Positions 27,890-36,562 of a stretch of DNA of 64,000 nucleotides are shown here, one piece after another. The first letter of the stretch is position 1; the number at the start of each line of letters is the position of its first letter. Below the pieces are notes generated by a model. It saw nothing but the letters and a program-made list of their open reading frames with translations, ran no database searches and was not told where the DNA came from. Origin of the DNA: Paenibacillus radicis (ex Xue et al. 2023). GTDB taxonomy: Bacteria; Bacillota; Bacilli; Paenibacillales; NBRC-103111. A program made the translations under genes and the position numbers. The stretch covers positions 62,001 to 126,000 of the forward strand of contig NZ_JANQBD010000003.1 in assembly GCF_024722015.1 (NCBI RefSeq), read 5' to 3'.

Positions 27890-27901
27890 GGGGGGGGGGG
27901 G
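27890..27901 (+). repeat. Homopolymeric run of 12 G
   Basis: Twelve consecutive G lie about 136 bp before the HAD-phosphatase start. The remaining part of the 27724-28037 interval shows no gene. Long G runs are prone to slippage in vivo and in sequencing. Confidence 0.7.
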
Positions 27902-28037
27902 CGTGGTTTACACAAATTTGAAAGGTGTCCTTTGTGAATATGCCCATAGCTGTTCCGCAGACAGACCATAAGTAACAATTGAAACCGATACAAAATGCAA
28001 TAAAAGAATGATTTTATCTAAGTTGAGGTGTGTAAAC

Positions 28038-28745
28038 TTGTCTACCTGTTACAAACTTATACTTTTTGATTTAGACGACACAATTCTTCACTTCGATGAT
28101 TATTGGGAAGATAGTACCAAGGAAACGTTCCGACAGTATCCATTTACAATGGATATTAATACTGACCAACTCTTTGAGGTATATCGCCAAAAAGAAAAAA
28201 TTTATGTGGATTTATATCATCAACAGAAAATAACTATTTATGAATATCGTACTTTCAGATTTATACAAACATTAGCGGAGTTTAATAAAGTGGCTGACGA
28301 ATCTACAGCAACTAGCTTTGAACGACTATATGCTTCGATAAGTAAAAGCTTTATGAAAGTTAATCCTGAACTTTTGAATGTACTTGGTCAATTAACAAAG
28401 GTTTACCAACTAGGGATTGTGACGAATGGAACTGCTGACATTCAGTATGACAAAATTAATGCGATAGGAATTAAGCCTTTTTTTCCAAATGGAACAATCT
28501 TCATCTCAGAAGAAATTGGTTATGAAAAACCTTCCCCGCAAATTTACCAAAAAGCATTAAATTATTTTGGTGTTTCGTCAGAAGAAACTTTATTTGTCGG
28601 GGATTCATGGGAGAATGATGTAGAAGGTCCTGCAAAAATAGGTATACATTGTGTATGGTTCAACAGGAAGCAACAGATGACAAAAGAATATCCTACTCCG
28701 AAAGCAATAATAAAAAACATCAATGAACTAATGGAACACCTGTAA
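28038..28745 (+). CDS. HAD-superfamily phosphatase (YjjG-like)
   Basis: TTG at 28038 lies 7 nt after GAGGTG; the upstream ATG at 28008 has no ribosome site. The product is a 235-residue soluble HAD hydrolase with all four motifs: D-L-D-D-T (nucleophile and acid Asp), V-T-N-G-T (Thr), Y-E-K-P-S (Lys) and G-D-S-W-E-N-D (metal-binding Asp). The helical C1 cap between motifs I and II (about 15-95) and overall pattern resemble YjjG-type pyrimidine 5'-nucleotidases. The substrate is inferred only at family level. It is AT-rich compared with the glycosidase region. Confidence 0.85.
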   Translation: MSTCYKLILFDLDDTILHFDDYWEDSTKETFRQYPFTMDINTDQLFEVYRQKEKIYVDLYHQQKITIYEYRTFRFIQTLAEFNKVADESTATSFERLYASISKSFMKVNPELLNVLGQLTKVYQLGIVTNGTADIQYDKINAIGIKPFFPNGTIFISEEIGYEKPSPQIYQKALNYFGVSSEETLFVGDSWENDVEGPAKIGIHCVWFNRKQQMTKEYPTPKAIIKNINELMEHL

Positions 28746-29038
28746 CATTATAAATGATACGGATCATCGCTTTTTATCCTATGAAAAAGATGTTGACTGC
28801 TTTTCTGATTTGGAATATTTGTGTAAATGATGCTTGAAAATACACATTATATAATACCAGACAACAAAAAATCAAGTCACATATAATGTGACACGGCGCA
28901 TTATAGACATATGTATAAAATACGGATTTTGTGAATATGTATGATCAAGCGACCTCACCTTTAAAGTTTACATAATTATTATTATGTTAATTTTAATCTG
29001 ATCTGCTCGCTCAGTTTAAGTGTGTAGCGAATACGCTG
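28746..29038. other. Intergenic region with a short palindrome
   Basis: No gene is visible. TCACAT-ATA-ATGTGA at 28877-28891 is a perfect 6-bp-arm palindrome that could be an operator or a CRP/FNR-like site. The rest is AT-rich without other structure. Confidence 0.4.
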
Positions 29039-29080
29039 AAAAAGGCAGCGATCCCTTAAAGTGTGATCGAACTGCCTTTT
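29039..29080 (-). terminator. Terminator of the minus-strand flavin reductase operon
   Basis: AAAGGCAG / CTGCCTTT with an inner CGATC / GATCG pairing forms a long stem. The minus-strand copy ends in GCCTTTTT, 24 bp past the stop of the flavin reductase gene. A T-run on the other side makes it possibly bidirectional. Confidence 0.8.
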
Positions 29081-29103
29081 CTTAGCTTTTTGCATGATTC
29101 TCA

Positions 29104-29670
29104 TTAAAAATCATATTCCTTATCTTTCGCTTGACGAATATCTGAGTAAGCATTAACCAATAACACCGTATCTTCCACTAAACGCTCCAAACGGAAATGA
29201 ATATCATCATTAATAATTTCTTTTCTGTGGAAATCTTTTTCTTCGATAAATACGTACGTGGGTACGATATGAGCCTTCATATAGGCCAGAATTGGTTTTA
29301 ACTGCTGCTCTGCCATCAGATAATGCTTGGCTGTTCCGGCTGTAACAAGCATACTTACTACTTTATCCCGAAAAGCGTTGACCGGTAATAAATCAAATAT
29401 ATTTTTTAATGTCGCTGGTATAGACGCCTGAAATGTTGGTGTTCCTATAATGATGGCATCAGCAGCCATGATTGTTTCTGTCACAACCTTTGTGTCGCCC
29501 TCATATTCCGAATAATTACGTCCATCACTAAAAACCATTTTATATTCTGCAAGGTCAACCAATGTAACATCTGCATCTGGATATTTTCCTCGCGTTATTT
29601 GGAGTGTTTTATCCATCGCTGTTCTTGTTTTAGACCCTACGATCGAACCTGAGATTCCTACAATTTTCAT
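29104..29670 (-). CDS. NADPH-dependent FMN reductase family protein
   Basis: ATG at 29670 gives M-K-I-V-G-I-S-G-S and lies 8 nt after AAGGAG; ATG 29673 and GTG 29679 are upstream alternatives. The product has 188 residues of flavodoxin fold: the phosphate loop S-G-S-I-V-G-S-K-T-R, the G-T-P-T-F-Q-A-S-I-P-A-T-L-K-N flavin-contact motif, and an S-M-L-V-T-A-G strand. Such proteins supply reduced flavin to partner monooxygenases (SsuE-like) or reduce quinones. The luciferase-like monooxygenase gene lies 12 bp upstream on the same strand, so a two-component flavin system is likely. It is third in a MarR-linked operon. Confidence 0.85.
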   Translation of the reverse strand: MKIVGISGSIVGSKTRTAMDKTLQITRGKYPDADVTLVDLAEYKMVFSDGRNYSEYEGDTKVVTETIMAADAIIIGTPTFQASIPATLKNIFDLLPVNAFRDKVVSMLVTAGTAKHYLMAEQQLKPILAYMKAHIVPTYVFIEEKDFHRKEIINDDIHFRLERLVEDTVLLVNAYSDIRQAKDKEYDF

Positions 29671-29682
29671 CATAACCACTCC

Positions 29683-30741
29683 TTATTTTATCGCTGTATA
29701 TTTTTTTATCGCTGGCATAATCTCTGTTGCAATCAACTCAATATTTTTCGCAATCTTATCGAATGGAACGCCACCAAAATCGATTTGTGCCATAAAACGC
29801 TGTTGACCAAATAACTCGTATTGGTAAAGTAATTTTTCGATAATTTGTTGTGGACTGCCAACCATTAAGGCATCACGATAATCTGTAGATTGTGCAAATT
29901 GTTGTTTTGGATAACCACCGCCACGTAATGCCTGCATACCAGAATTAACATGCGGGTAGTACTCACGAAGTGCATCCTGTGAAGTTTCAGCAGTATAAAA
30001 TAAACTCGTTGTTGCAATTGGTAAAACTTTCGGATCAAAGCCATTACGCACCGCTGCATCACGATACGCATCAACCGAATGCTTAAAGTTAATTGAAGGA
30101 CCACCTAGTGTTGTAAGCATCATCGGTATGCCTGCGGTTCCAGCTTTAATCGCACTAGCAGGCGGACCGCCTACAGCACGCCAAATGGGCATATGACCAT
30201 TTTGAGGTTGTGGCAATATGGACGCATTTTTTAGCGGTGCACGGAATTGACCTTCCCAAGTTACTTCATCCTCGTTATTTAACTTCATCAGAAGTTCCAT
30301 TTTTTCTTCAAATAATTCTTCATAATCATGCACATCATAACCAAGTAAGCTATAAGCCCCTATACGTGAACCACGCCCAGCTACAATTTCAGCACGACCT
30401 TTTGAAATTAAATCAAGTGTAGCGAAATCCTCATACACACGAACAGGATCCGATGTACTTAGCACTGTTGCTGAGCTGGCGATTTTGATGTTTTTCGTTG
30501 CTTGTGCAACTGCCCCTAAAATAACGGTATGGGCCTGCGTTGTAAAGTGAGTTTGATGGCTTTCACCGACAGCAAATGCATCGAGACCTGCCTCATCAGC
30601 CAGCTTGCTTGCCTCAATCAATTCTTGTATACGCTGTTCGGCACTGATCATTGTGCCAGTATGTGGATTAGGTAAATGATCGCCAATCGAATATAAACCG
30701 AACTCAAGTCCTTTTTCTGGATGAATACGATATTTTTCCAT
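29683..30741 (-). CDS. Luciferase-like (LLM class) flavin-dependent monooxygenase
   Basis: A 352-residue protein of the bacterial luciferase-like fold: F-G-L-Y-S-I-G-D-H, then A-V-G-E-S-H, S-S-A-T-V-L-S-T-S-D-P-V-R-V-Y-E-D-F-A-T-L-D-L-I-S-K-G-R-A-E-I-V-A-G-R-G-S in sequence, the standard FMN-binding and substrate region of the group. These enzymes use reduced flavin and O2 to oxidise small molecules. It is preceded by AAAGGAGAG. The flavin reductase downstream would supply FMNH2. Because it lies between that gene and a ring-cleavage dioxygenase under MarR control, a role in quinone or aromatic detoxification is inferred. Confidence 0.88.
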   Translation of the reverse strand: MEKYRIHPEKGLEFGLYSIGDHLPNPHTGTMISAEQRIQELIEASKLADEAGLDAFAVGESHQTHFTTQAHTVILGAVAQATKNIKIASSATVLSTSDPVRVYEDFATLDLISKGRAEIVAGRGSRIGAYSLLGYDVHDYEELFEEKMELLMKLNNEDEVTWEGQFRAPLKNASILPQPQNGHMPIWRAVGGPPASAIKAGTAGIPMMLTTLGGPSINFKHSVDAYRDAAVRNGFDPKVLPIATTSLFYTAETSQDALREYYPHVNSGMQALRGGGYPKQQFAQSTDYRDALMVGSPQQIIEKLLYQYELFGQQRFMAQIDFGGVPFDKIAKNIELIATEIMPAIKKYTAIK

Positions 30742-30757
30742 GGTTTACTCTCTCCTT

Positions 30758-31699
30758 TTAATCAAGTGGTATTAGCTTCCCTTCAATTTCTGCGCGTCGT
30801 TCTTCTAAGAATGGTGGCAAATCTAATGCTTTACCCAGCGCGTCGACCGTTGAATCTGTTGTGAAGCCAGGACCATCTGTCGCAATTTCAAATAAAATAC
30901 CGTTTGATTCACGGAAATATAAGCTTTGGAAGTAAAAACGGTCCACAACCCCTGTTGATTGGAAGCCACGTGCTTTAACTATCTCATCCCAATAACGCAA
31001 CTCGTCTTCATTTTTAACGCGGATTGCTAAATGATGAATACTCCCTTTTCCAGGCTTCTCACTTGGTCCTTCTACCTGTTTGATAACAATCTCTCCAAAT
31101 GACTGTCCAGCAACTGACTGATAAACGGCTTCCGTATCGAAGCGAGATGCTTCTGTATAACCAAACATATCTTTTAATGTGTTGGCCAAGCGATCTAAGT
31201 TGCGCACTGTGATTTCGACTGTGCCCATTCCAAGAATACGATGCTGTAGCTCAACCACGGAATCTTCCCAGCCTGACCAATTTTCCGGAACCACTTCGCC
31301 GTTATTGTTTAATAAAATCATTCGTAATCCTTCTGAATCTTCAAAATGCAAAGCATCTCGGTCCGCATATCTTGTAATCTCACCATGCTGCACATCTAAT
31401 GACTCAAAGCGATTTTTCCAAAAAACCAAACTTTCATATGAAGGAACAAGCAAACCAATTTGTGTAATTGCATTTGTACCTCGAACTGTACTTCCTACCT
31501 TGGGCATTTCAAAAAACGATAACTCTGTTCCCGCACTGCCCGTTAAATCTCCGTAAAAAAGGTGATACATCTCAGGGTTATCTTGATTAACTGTCTTTTT
31601 AACTCTGCGTAGTCCTAATACTTTTTGATAAAACTGATTATTCTTTTGAGCATTTTTTGTAAGCATTGAAATATGATGGTGCCCAGAAATGGTATGCAT
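30758..31699 (-). CDS. mhqO: Ring-cleaving VOC dioxygenase, MhqO-like
   Basis: A 313-residue two-module VOC (glyoxalase/extradiol-type) protein. The first module starts G-H-H-H-I-S-M-L-T-K-N-A; the second contains I-H-H-L-A-I-R-V and L-F-E-I-A-T-D-G-P-G-F, giving the His/His/Glu metal site expected of the MhqO/MhqA family. In B. subtilis, mhqO is induced by methylhydroquinone and catechol under MhqR control and is thought to cleave hydroquinone-type compounds. The same arrangement appears here with a MarR gene directly upstream. Ribosome site GAGAGGGGG precedes ATG 31699. The specific symbol is a homology-based guess. Confidence 0.85.
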   Translation of the reverse strand: MHTISGHHHISMLTKNAQKNNQFYQKVLGLRRVKKTVNQDNPEMYHLFYGDLTGSAGTELSFFEMPKVGSTVRGTNAITQIGLLVPSYESLVFWKNRFESLDVQHGEITRYADRDALHFEDSEGLRMILLNNNGEVVPENWSGWEDSVVELQHRILGMGTVEITVRNLDRLANTLKDMFGYTEASRFDTEAVYQSVAGQSFGEIVIKQVEGPSEKPGKGSIHHLAIRVKNEDELRYWDEIVKARGFQSTGVVDRFYFQSLYFRESNGILFEIATDGPGFTTDSTVDALGKALDLPPFLEERRAEIEGKLIPLD

Positions 31700-31721
31700 C
31701 GTATTTCCCCCTCTCGTTAAC

Positions 31722-31738
31722 TTGACTAGTCAATTGAT
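31722..31738. promoter_or_regulatory. Candidate MarR operator in the mhq-like operon
   Basis: The palindrome TTGACTAGTCAA (31722-31733) overlaps TCAATTGAT (31730-31738). The same nine-mer TCAATTGAT occurs at 32232-32240, upstream of the MarR start. A motif shared by the two flanks of the regulator gene is what autoregulated MarR operators look like. It is not the published MhqR box as I remember it. Confidence 0.45.
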
Positions 31739-31751
31739 AATGTAAAAAAAA

Positions 31752-32195
31752 TTACTCCAAAGGTAATTCTTTTTTTTGGCTATGTTTGTGCACCCGTGTT
31801 ATCAGAGAATATAATGTTTGCTGTTCTTCTTTATTCAATACATCTTCAAAAAAAGAGGATTGAAAAGCAAGTTGTTCAGGCATTGCTTGTTCTAAAATAG
31901 ATTCTGCTTTTTCTGTGAGGCTAATCGTTTTTGTTTTCCAGATTTGTTTACGTACAATATAGCCTTCTTTTTCAAGACGATCAAGCATACGCGAAATACC
32001 ACCTTGAGTAACGGTCACTTTTTCAGCTAACTGCATTTGAGTAAGTGGTTGAAACGTGCGAATTTGTATGAGGGCGTCAAATTGAGCAGTCGTTAAATCG
32101 AAACGTTTTAGAAAGCTATTCGACATTTGATTACTTTGGTTCGTAAATCGCATTAAACGTAACCAGATTAATGAGCCTATAGTATTATTGCGCAT
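31752..32195 (-). CDS. MarR-family regulator, MhqR-like
   Basis: A 147-residue winged-helix protein. The core is [39 protein letters not shown] (recognition helix) and the wing I-S-L-T-E-K-A-E. There is no N-terminal redox Cys of the OhrR type; the protein appears to lack Cys. Ribosome site GGGGAGG precedes ATG 32195. It is the first gene of a four-gene minus-strand run with a ring-cleavage dioxygenase, a luciferase-like monooxygenase and a flavin reductase, the kind of genes repressed by MhqR and released by quinones. Confidence 0.85.
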   Translation of the reverse strand: MRNNTIGSLIWLRLMRFTNQSNQMSNSFLKRFDLTTAQFDALIQIRTFQPLTQMQLAEKVTVTQGGISRMLDRLEKEGYIVRKQIWKTKTISLTEKAESILEQAMPEQLAFQSSFFEDVLNKEEQQTLYSLITRVHKHSQKKELPLE

Positions 32196-32447
32196 TTCGT
32201 TTCCTCCCCCTCACAGCTTTCACTTTACCACTCAATTGATGAAATTGCAAGCAGATTAGTGAATTACTAAAATATAGTTACTTTAGATTAAATAATGTCT
32301 GAAATACGATTTTATAATTAGTGTCACTTTAATTATGATTTTGATGTGCTTATTTATAGAAAGTTAAGTATACCCTACACCTATTCAAGGGCACCTTATT
32401 AATAAGCTCTATTTGTAGCTTCAGTGATAATAAGGGAGGAAATGATG

Positions 32448-32987
32448 ATGTCCAAATTAAATATCGGAATCATTTTAGGAAGCACTCGCCAAGGGCGTGT
32501 AAGTCCACAAGTCGGAGAATGGGTAAAAAGTATCGCTGACAAACGTGGAGATGCTAATTATGAAATTGTAGATATCGCAGATTTCAAGCTTCCACTCTTT
32601 GGAGAAAGTGATGCTACAGAACAAGCAACAAATTGGAATACAAAGCTAGCTAGCCTTGATGGGTTCGTATTTATCGTTCAAGAATATAACCATAGCATAT
32701 CAGCGTCATTAAAAAATTCACTCGATTATGCTCGCGAAGCATGGAACAATAAAGCAGCCGGTATCGTAAGTTACGGTTCCGTGGGCGGTGCTCGTGCAGC
32801 TGAACATCTGCGTGGAATCTTGGGTGAATTGTCCGTAGCGGACGTTCGTGTACACCCGGCATTGTCACTATTCACTGATTTTGAGAACGGAACTGTGTTC
32901 AAACCAGCTGATCTGCATCTCACAAATGTTAATGGCATGCTTGATCAAGTGCTCGCTTGGAGCGGTGCATTAAAAACTTTGCGCTGA
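32448..32987 (+). CDS. NAD(P)H-dependent FMN reductase/quinone reductase
   Basis: Three successive ATGs (32442, 32445, 32448) follow AAGGGAGGA. The last has 8-nt spacing and gives M-S-K-L-N-I-G-I-I-L-G-S-T-R-Q-G-R. The product has 179 residues of flavodoxin-like fold with G-S-T-R-Q-G-R (FMN phosphate), V-Q-E-Y-N-H-S-I-S-A-S-L-K-N-S-L-D (flavin contact) and Y-G-S-V-G-G-A-R-A-A-E. It probably reduces quinones or azo compounds with NADPH. It is divergent from the MarR operon and separated by 252 bp that contain the shared TCAATTGAT motif, so common control by the MarR protein is plausible. Confidence 0.88.
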   Translation: MSKLNIGIILGSTRQGRVSPQVGEWVKSIADKRGDANYEIVDIADFKLPLFGESDATEQATNWNTKLASLDGFVFIVQEYNHSISASLKNSLDYAREAWNNKAAGIVSYGSVGGARAAEHLRGILGELSVADVRVHPALSLFTDFENGTVFKPADLHLTNVNGMLDQVLAWSGALKTLR

Positions 32988-33067
32988 TGACTTCCTACCC
33001 TCTTGACCACTTTTGGCGAGAACAATTTCACCATTATACTTTTCTAATGCCTTTTACATATTGCGGG

Positions 33068-35293
33068 TTATTCGGGCTGAAGCGTATAAAAATGACGCCA
33101 TACGCCAGTTTGCGCGTCCAACAAGGACGCATAAGACGATTCTGTGGTTGGAACGAGACGGTAGTGAATCGATGTGGATGGACTTGTCAACAGTACGCCA
33201 TCATTCATGTAGCAAGCTTCGACTCGATATCGGGTGAACATCTGCTTCCACACCGCTTCCTTGGAAATGAAAGTCGGTCTATTTTGCGCATAAATGAGAG
33301 GTGTAAGCTGGCTTTGAAGCCGGCTCCATTGTCCGTTTACAGCACTGACGGATATTGTCAGTTCCTGCCTATCCGCCCAAATGCCATCGATGCTGCGCCA
33401 GTACGTAAATAGGTACTCTGGATTCGAGTTCACTAAGCCGTCCGTAAGTCGAAGCTCCGACCTGATCCTATAAAGCTGGTATGTATAGGAAGGTAGCAGC
33501 TGCCGGAGCGCCTGTTCAGCCACCGCCTCGGCTTGGGCTTCGCTGATGTAAGGAACTGTAAGCCAAGTGAATGCGCCGTCGCTATCAGACGAGGCGGAGT
33601 ATTGTAGGATGTCCCCAGTGATGTTACTGACTTCCACGTAATAAGAACGGGTCTGATCGACGTCTTGTGCCGATACATTCAGTTGGAATATCCAAGAAAA
33701 GATGCCTTGGCTAACATTTTCTGCGCTGACGTACTCTGGCAGTCCAAGCTTCTTGCGGGCAGAATCCACTGCTTGATCGAGAGATAAGTTTAAGCTTTCG
33801 GTCGGCATGTCGACTAATGGCTGCGTCGTGACCGGACCACGGACCGTTATGCTGCCGGAACCGCTTCGCCACTGCCCCTTTTTCGCGTCAAGAGTGTCGT
33901 ATATCCGCGGAACAACGGCATAGACTGGGGATATATTCCCTTTGGAATCCTCTGGAGCCCTGTAAACAGCATTCGACAAAAATGCATTGGCAAAAGCAAG
34001 CTCCGCCTCTTCCGTCGACATCAGTCCTGCCGGAGCATCGAACCGTTTGTTTTCGTTCCATACCAAGGAATAGGAAACTTCGTTCTGACTCGGATTAATG
34101 TTTACCGTTATATGGTTTTCGGGGTAAGGCAACCCGTTCACCGTTCGGACATAACGAAAAGAAAGTGCAGGGTCCATCCGGTTCCTGCTGTTGTGTAAGG
34201 GGTTAGTTGGAGTCTCATCAAGCATCCATTCGGCATTGGCAGCGGGAGGTTTCCCGGCAATAAAGCTTTCGACAAGCTGCTTCACAGCCGTGCGATCCTG
34301 TGCCTTTTCCGATAATTCGGGCATGCTGGCCGATTCCTGTCTGATATACCAATCAATGGATCCGTTAGCTGCGTTCAAGGTGATATCAGCCAAACCGATG
34401 GTGAAGCCTTCTTGTTTTTTGTGAAAAACAATGTTCCACCGCTTCTGTTCGTCACCTAGTTGCACAAGTCGGACAGACTCTAGCGTATATTCGTCAGATA
34501 ATCCGAGGCGCTGCCGCGCAAGGTCGGCCGCTTTCGCTTTGTCGACAGAAACACTGTCGTCGCCAGGCGCTTCATTCTCTTTTTGATGTAAATACACCCA
34601 GCCATCCCCGAAATCACCGCGCAAATGGACCCATTCGTCCCCTTGCTCCACGGGAATTACCGTTTGTGGGGCGATTACACCGACTTCACCTGAAAGCCCG
34701 TAAGGATACCGATACAATGTTGCGCCGTTCGGGAGACTGACCGGTTCTTTGGACGGTCGCAGCCGTTCGGGCAGCGCATAGGAGAAATGAATCCATTTGT
34801 CGCCGTCATCTGTGTGGATATGATACCAACCGCGCCATTTCTCAAAAACATGCAGAGGACCGGATGCCGTTTCCCCAGAGTTTAGACCAAGAAGTGGAAC
34901 ATCAAACAAATAAACGGGCGCATACGGCACAATGACTTGTTCCACCGGCTCAATACCTTCGAGCACACCCTCGCTCGGTCGAATCCACTTGTCACCAAGC
35001 CAGGTGGAGATCAGATAGAAACCGGTTTCCGTAGAAAAGCCAAGCGGAGCAATCGTTTGCGGGGTCAAAAATAAGCCGGTGCCGGCGCTCATGGCCGGGC
35101 GGTCATACAACTGCTCGCTGCCGATGAGCGTAAGCTCCCCGGATAGTCGCAAATCGGTGTGGACATCATCGGCTACTGCAGATGACGATGATGGCTCACT
35201 GGCAGCGAACGCCAGAGGGATAGCCGGAGGAATGGAATTTCCGACGCAAAGGACGGCTGCGAGCGAACACGAAATCGTCAGGCTTTTTTTCAT
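33068..35293 (-). CDS. Secreted protein with SH3-like N-terminal repeats and YcdB/YcdC-type (PepSY-like) domains
   Basis: A 741-residue protein with a clear signal peptide (M-K-K-S-L-T-I-S, hydrophobic core, A-L-A-F-A-A near 31). Residues about 50-245 contain three or four repeats with W-I-R/W-I-H/W-V-Y-L endings (D-K-W-I-R, D-K-W-I-H-F-S, D-G-W-V-Y-L-H), which resemble cell-wall-binding or SH3-like strands. The rest holds repeated helix-plus-strand units (A-x-x-x-A-R-Q-R-L-G-L, A-R-K-K-L-G-L-P, A-E-Q-A-L-R-Q-L-L) typical of YcdB/YcdC repeat proteins, related to PepSY. Ribosome site AAAGGAG. The role is unknown; such proteins often inhibit or chaperone envelope enzymes. It converges on the flavin reductase gene. 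Confidence 0.7.
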   Translation of the reverse strand: MKKSLTISCSLAAVLCVGNSIPPAIPLAFAASEPSSSSAVADDVHTDLRLSGELTLIGSEQLYDRPAMSAGTGLFLTPQTIAPLGFSTETGFYLISTWLGDKWIRPSEGVLEGIEPVEQVIVPYAPVYLFDVPLLGLNSGETASGPLHVFEKWRGWYHIHTDDGDKWIHFSYALPERLRPSKEPVSLPNGATLYRYPYGLSGEVGVIAPQTVIPVEQGDEWVHLRGDFGDGWVYLHQKENEAPGDDSVSVDKAKAADLARQRLGLSDEYTLESVRLVQLGDEQKRWNIVFHKKQEGFTIGLADITLNAANGSIDWYIRQESASMPELSEKAQDRTAVKQLVESFIAGKPPAANAEWMLDETPTNPLHNSRNRMDPALSFRYVRTVNGLPYPENHITVNINPSQNEVSYSLVWNENKRFDAPAGLMSTEEAELAFANAFLSNAVYRAPEDSKGNISPVYAVVPRIYDTLDAKKGQWRSGSGSITVRGPVTTQPLVDMPTESLNLSLDQAVDSARKKLGLPEYVSAENVSQGIFSWIFQLNVSAQDVDQTRSYYVEVSNITGDILQYSASSDSDGAFTWLTVPYISEAQAEAVAEQALRQLLPSYTYQLYRIRSELRLTDGLVNSNPEYLFTYWRSIDGIWADRQELTISVSAVNGQWSRLQSQLTPLIYAQNRPTFISKEAVWKQMFTRYRVEACYMNDGVLLTSPSTSIHYRLVPTTESSYASLLDAQTGVWRHFYTLQPE

Positions 35294-35471
35294 ATCAACG
35301 CTCCTTTCAGAATCCGATTAAGACGGGATGAATCCTATTTAAACTCAATATTATCATTAACAAAATATTATTACCATAAAATAGCAAAAAACGGATCATC
35401 TACGTTGAAGGACTGGGAATCATCTTAAAGATTCCTCCTCCGCCCTATTCATCATGTGCACTTTTTGTATG

Positions 35472-36455
35472 TCATGTCCATATCGGCAGCAGCGTTTCTC
35501 CGCGGTCCGTTGCAGGCGCAGGTGTTACGGAAAGTGAAGAGATCTCATCACGCCATTCAGGAGTCATGTCCACATTGAGAGCAGCAAGCGAATATTCCAG
35601 CTGGTCTATATTTCTTGCTCCAATTATGGGTGCCGTTATAGCTGGATTCGACATAACCCAGGCCACGGCAAGCGTTGCAGGATGAATGCCATGTTGGGCG
35701 GCATAGGAATGAAACCGGTCTGCGACGACAAAATTCATTGAATCCGTATACCTATCGGTATAACGCTTTTCTTCAACTAAACGTCCTTGCTCCGGTCGTT
35801 TATTCACGCCATACTTTCCTGTAAGAAGACCGGCTCCCAACGGACTGTACGAGATAACGCCCATTTGTTGGGAAGCGGCGAGCGGCAAAATTTCGACCTC
35901 CGCTTGACGCTTAACCAAGTTGTACATCGGTTGGATCAATTCGAAGCGAGCCAGCTGTTCTTTTGCGGAAATCCCTAATGCCATAGCAATTTGCCAAGCG
36001 GCCCAATTACTCACCGCCGGATAAAGGATTTTGCCTTGTGATTGAAGATCATCAAGTGCACGAAGGGATTCTTCCATAGGTGTAAGCTCGTCGAACATAT
36101 GCACAAAGTAAAAATCGATTCGATCCGTCTTCAAGCGGCGCAAGCTGTTATCAACTTCAAGCATGATGTGATGGCGGGAGAGCCCTTTCGCATTGATATC
36201 CGCACCCATCGGGTAATACAGCTTAGTCGCAAGCACCATCTCATCTCTGCAGTCTGCCAAGCATGTCCCTAATATTTCTTCAGCACGCCCTCCGCTATAA
36301 ACGTTTGCCGTATCGAAAAAGTTAATACCCGCTTCTCGGCAACGCTTGAACATAGCTTTAGAGGTTTCTTCATCCGCATTTCCGCCGAAGGACATCGTCC
36401 CAAAACATAAATTTGATACTTGAATACCCGTTTTCCCTACAGTACGATATTTCAT
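35472..36455 (-). CDS. Aldo/keto reductase
   Basis: A 327-residue AKR with (beta/alpha)8 fold. The catalytic tetrad can be placed: Asp in F-F-D-T-A-N-V-Y, Tyr in V-Y-S-G-G, Lys in L-A-T-K-L, and His in Y-F-V-H-M. The C-terminal NADP-binding region is P-I-I-G-A-R-N-I-D-Q-L. It starts at ATG 36455 after TAGGAGG. Substrates of this subgroup (YhdN/YajO-like) are broad carbonyls. It follows the MFS gene by 107 bp on the same strand. Confidence 0.9.
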   Translation of the reverse strand: MKYRTVGKTGIQVSNLCFGTMSFGGNADEETSKAMFKRCREAGINFFDTANVYSGGRAEEILGTCLADCRDEMVLATKLYYPMGADINAKGLSRHHIMLEVDNSLRRLKTDRIDFYFVHMFDELTPMEESLRALDDLQSQGKILYPAVSNWAAWQIAMALGISAKEQLARFELIQPMYNLVKRQAEVEILPLAASQQMGVISYSPLGAGLLTGKYGVNKRPEQGRLVEEKRYTDRYTDSMNFVVADRFHSYAAQHGIHPATLAVAWVMSNPAITAPIIGARNIDQLEYSLAALNVDMTPEWRDEISSLSVTPAPATDRGETLLPIWT

Positions 36456-36562
36456 CTTAACTACCTCCTATGTGGGAATGATTTCATTTACGCAATTTAG
36501 TGTGTACAGTGTTCTCGGAACGCCTAAATCTCCAGGATTTCAATTTGCTCCCTACCGTTTTC

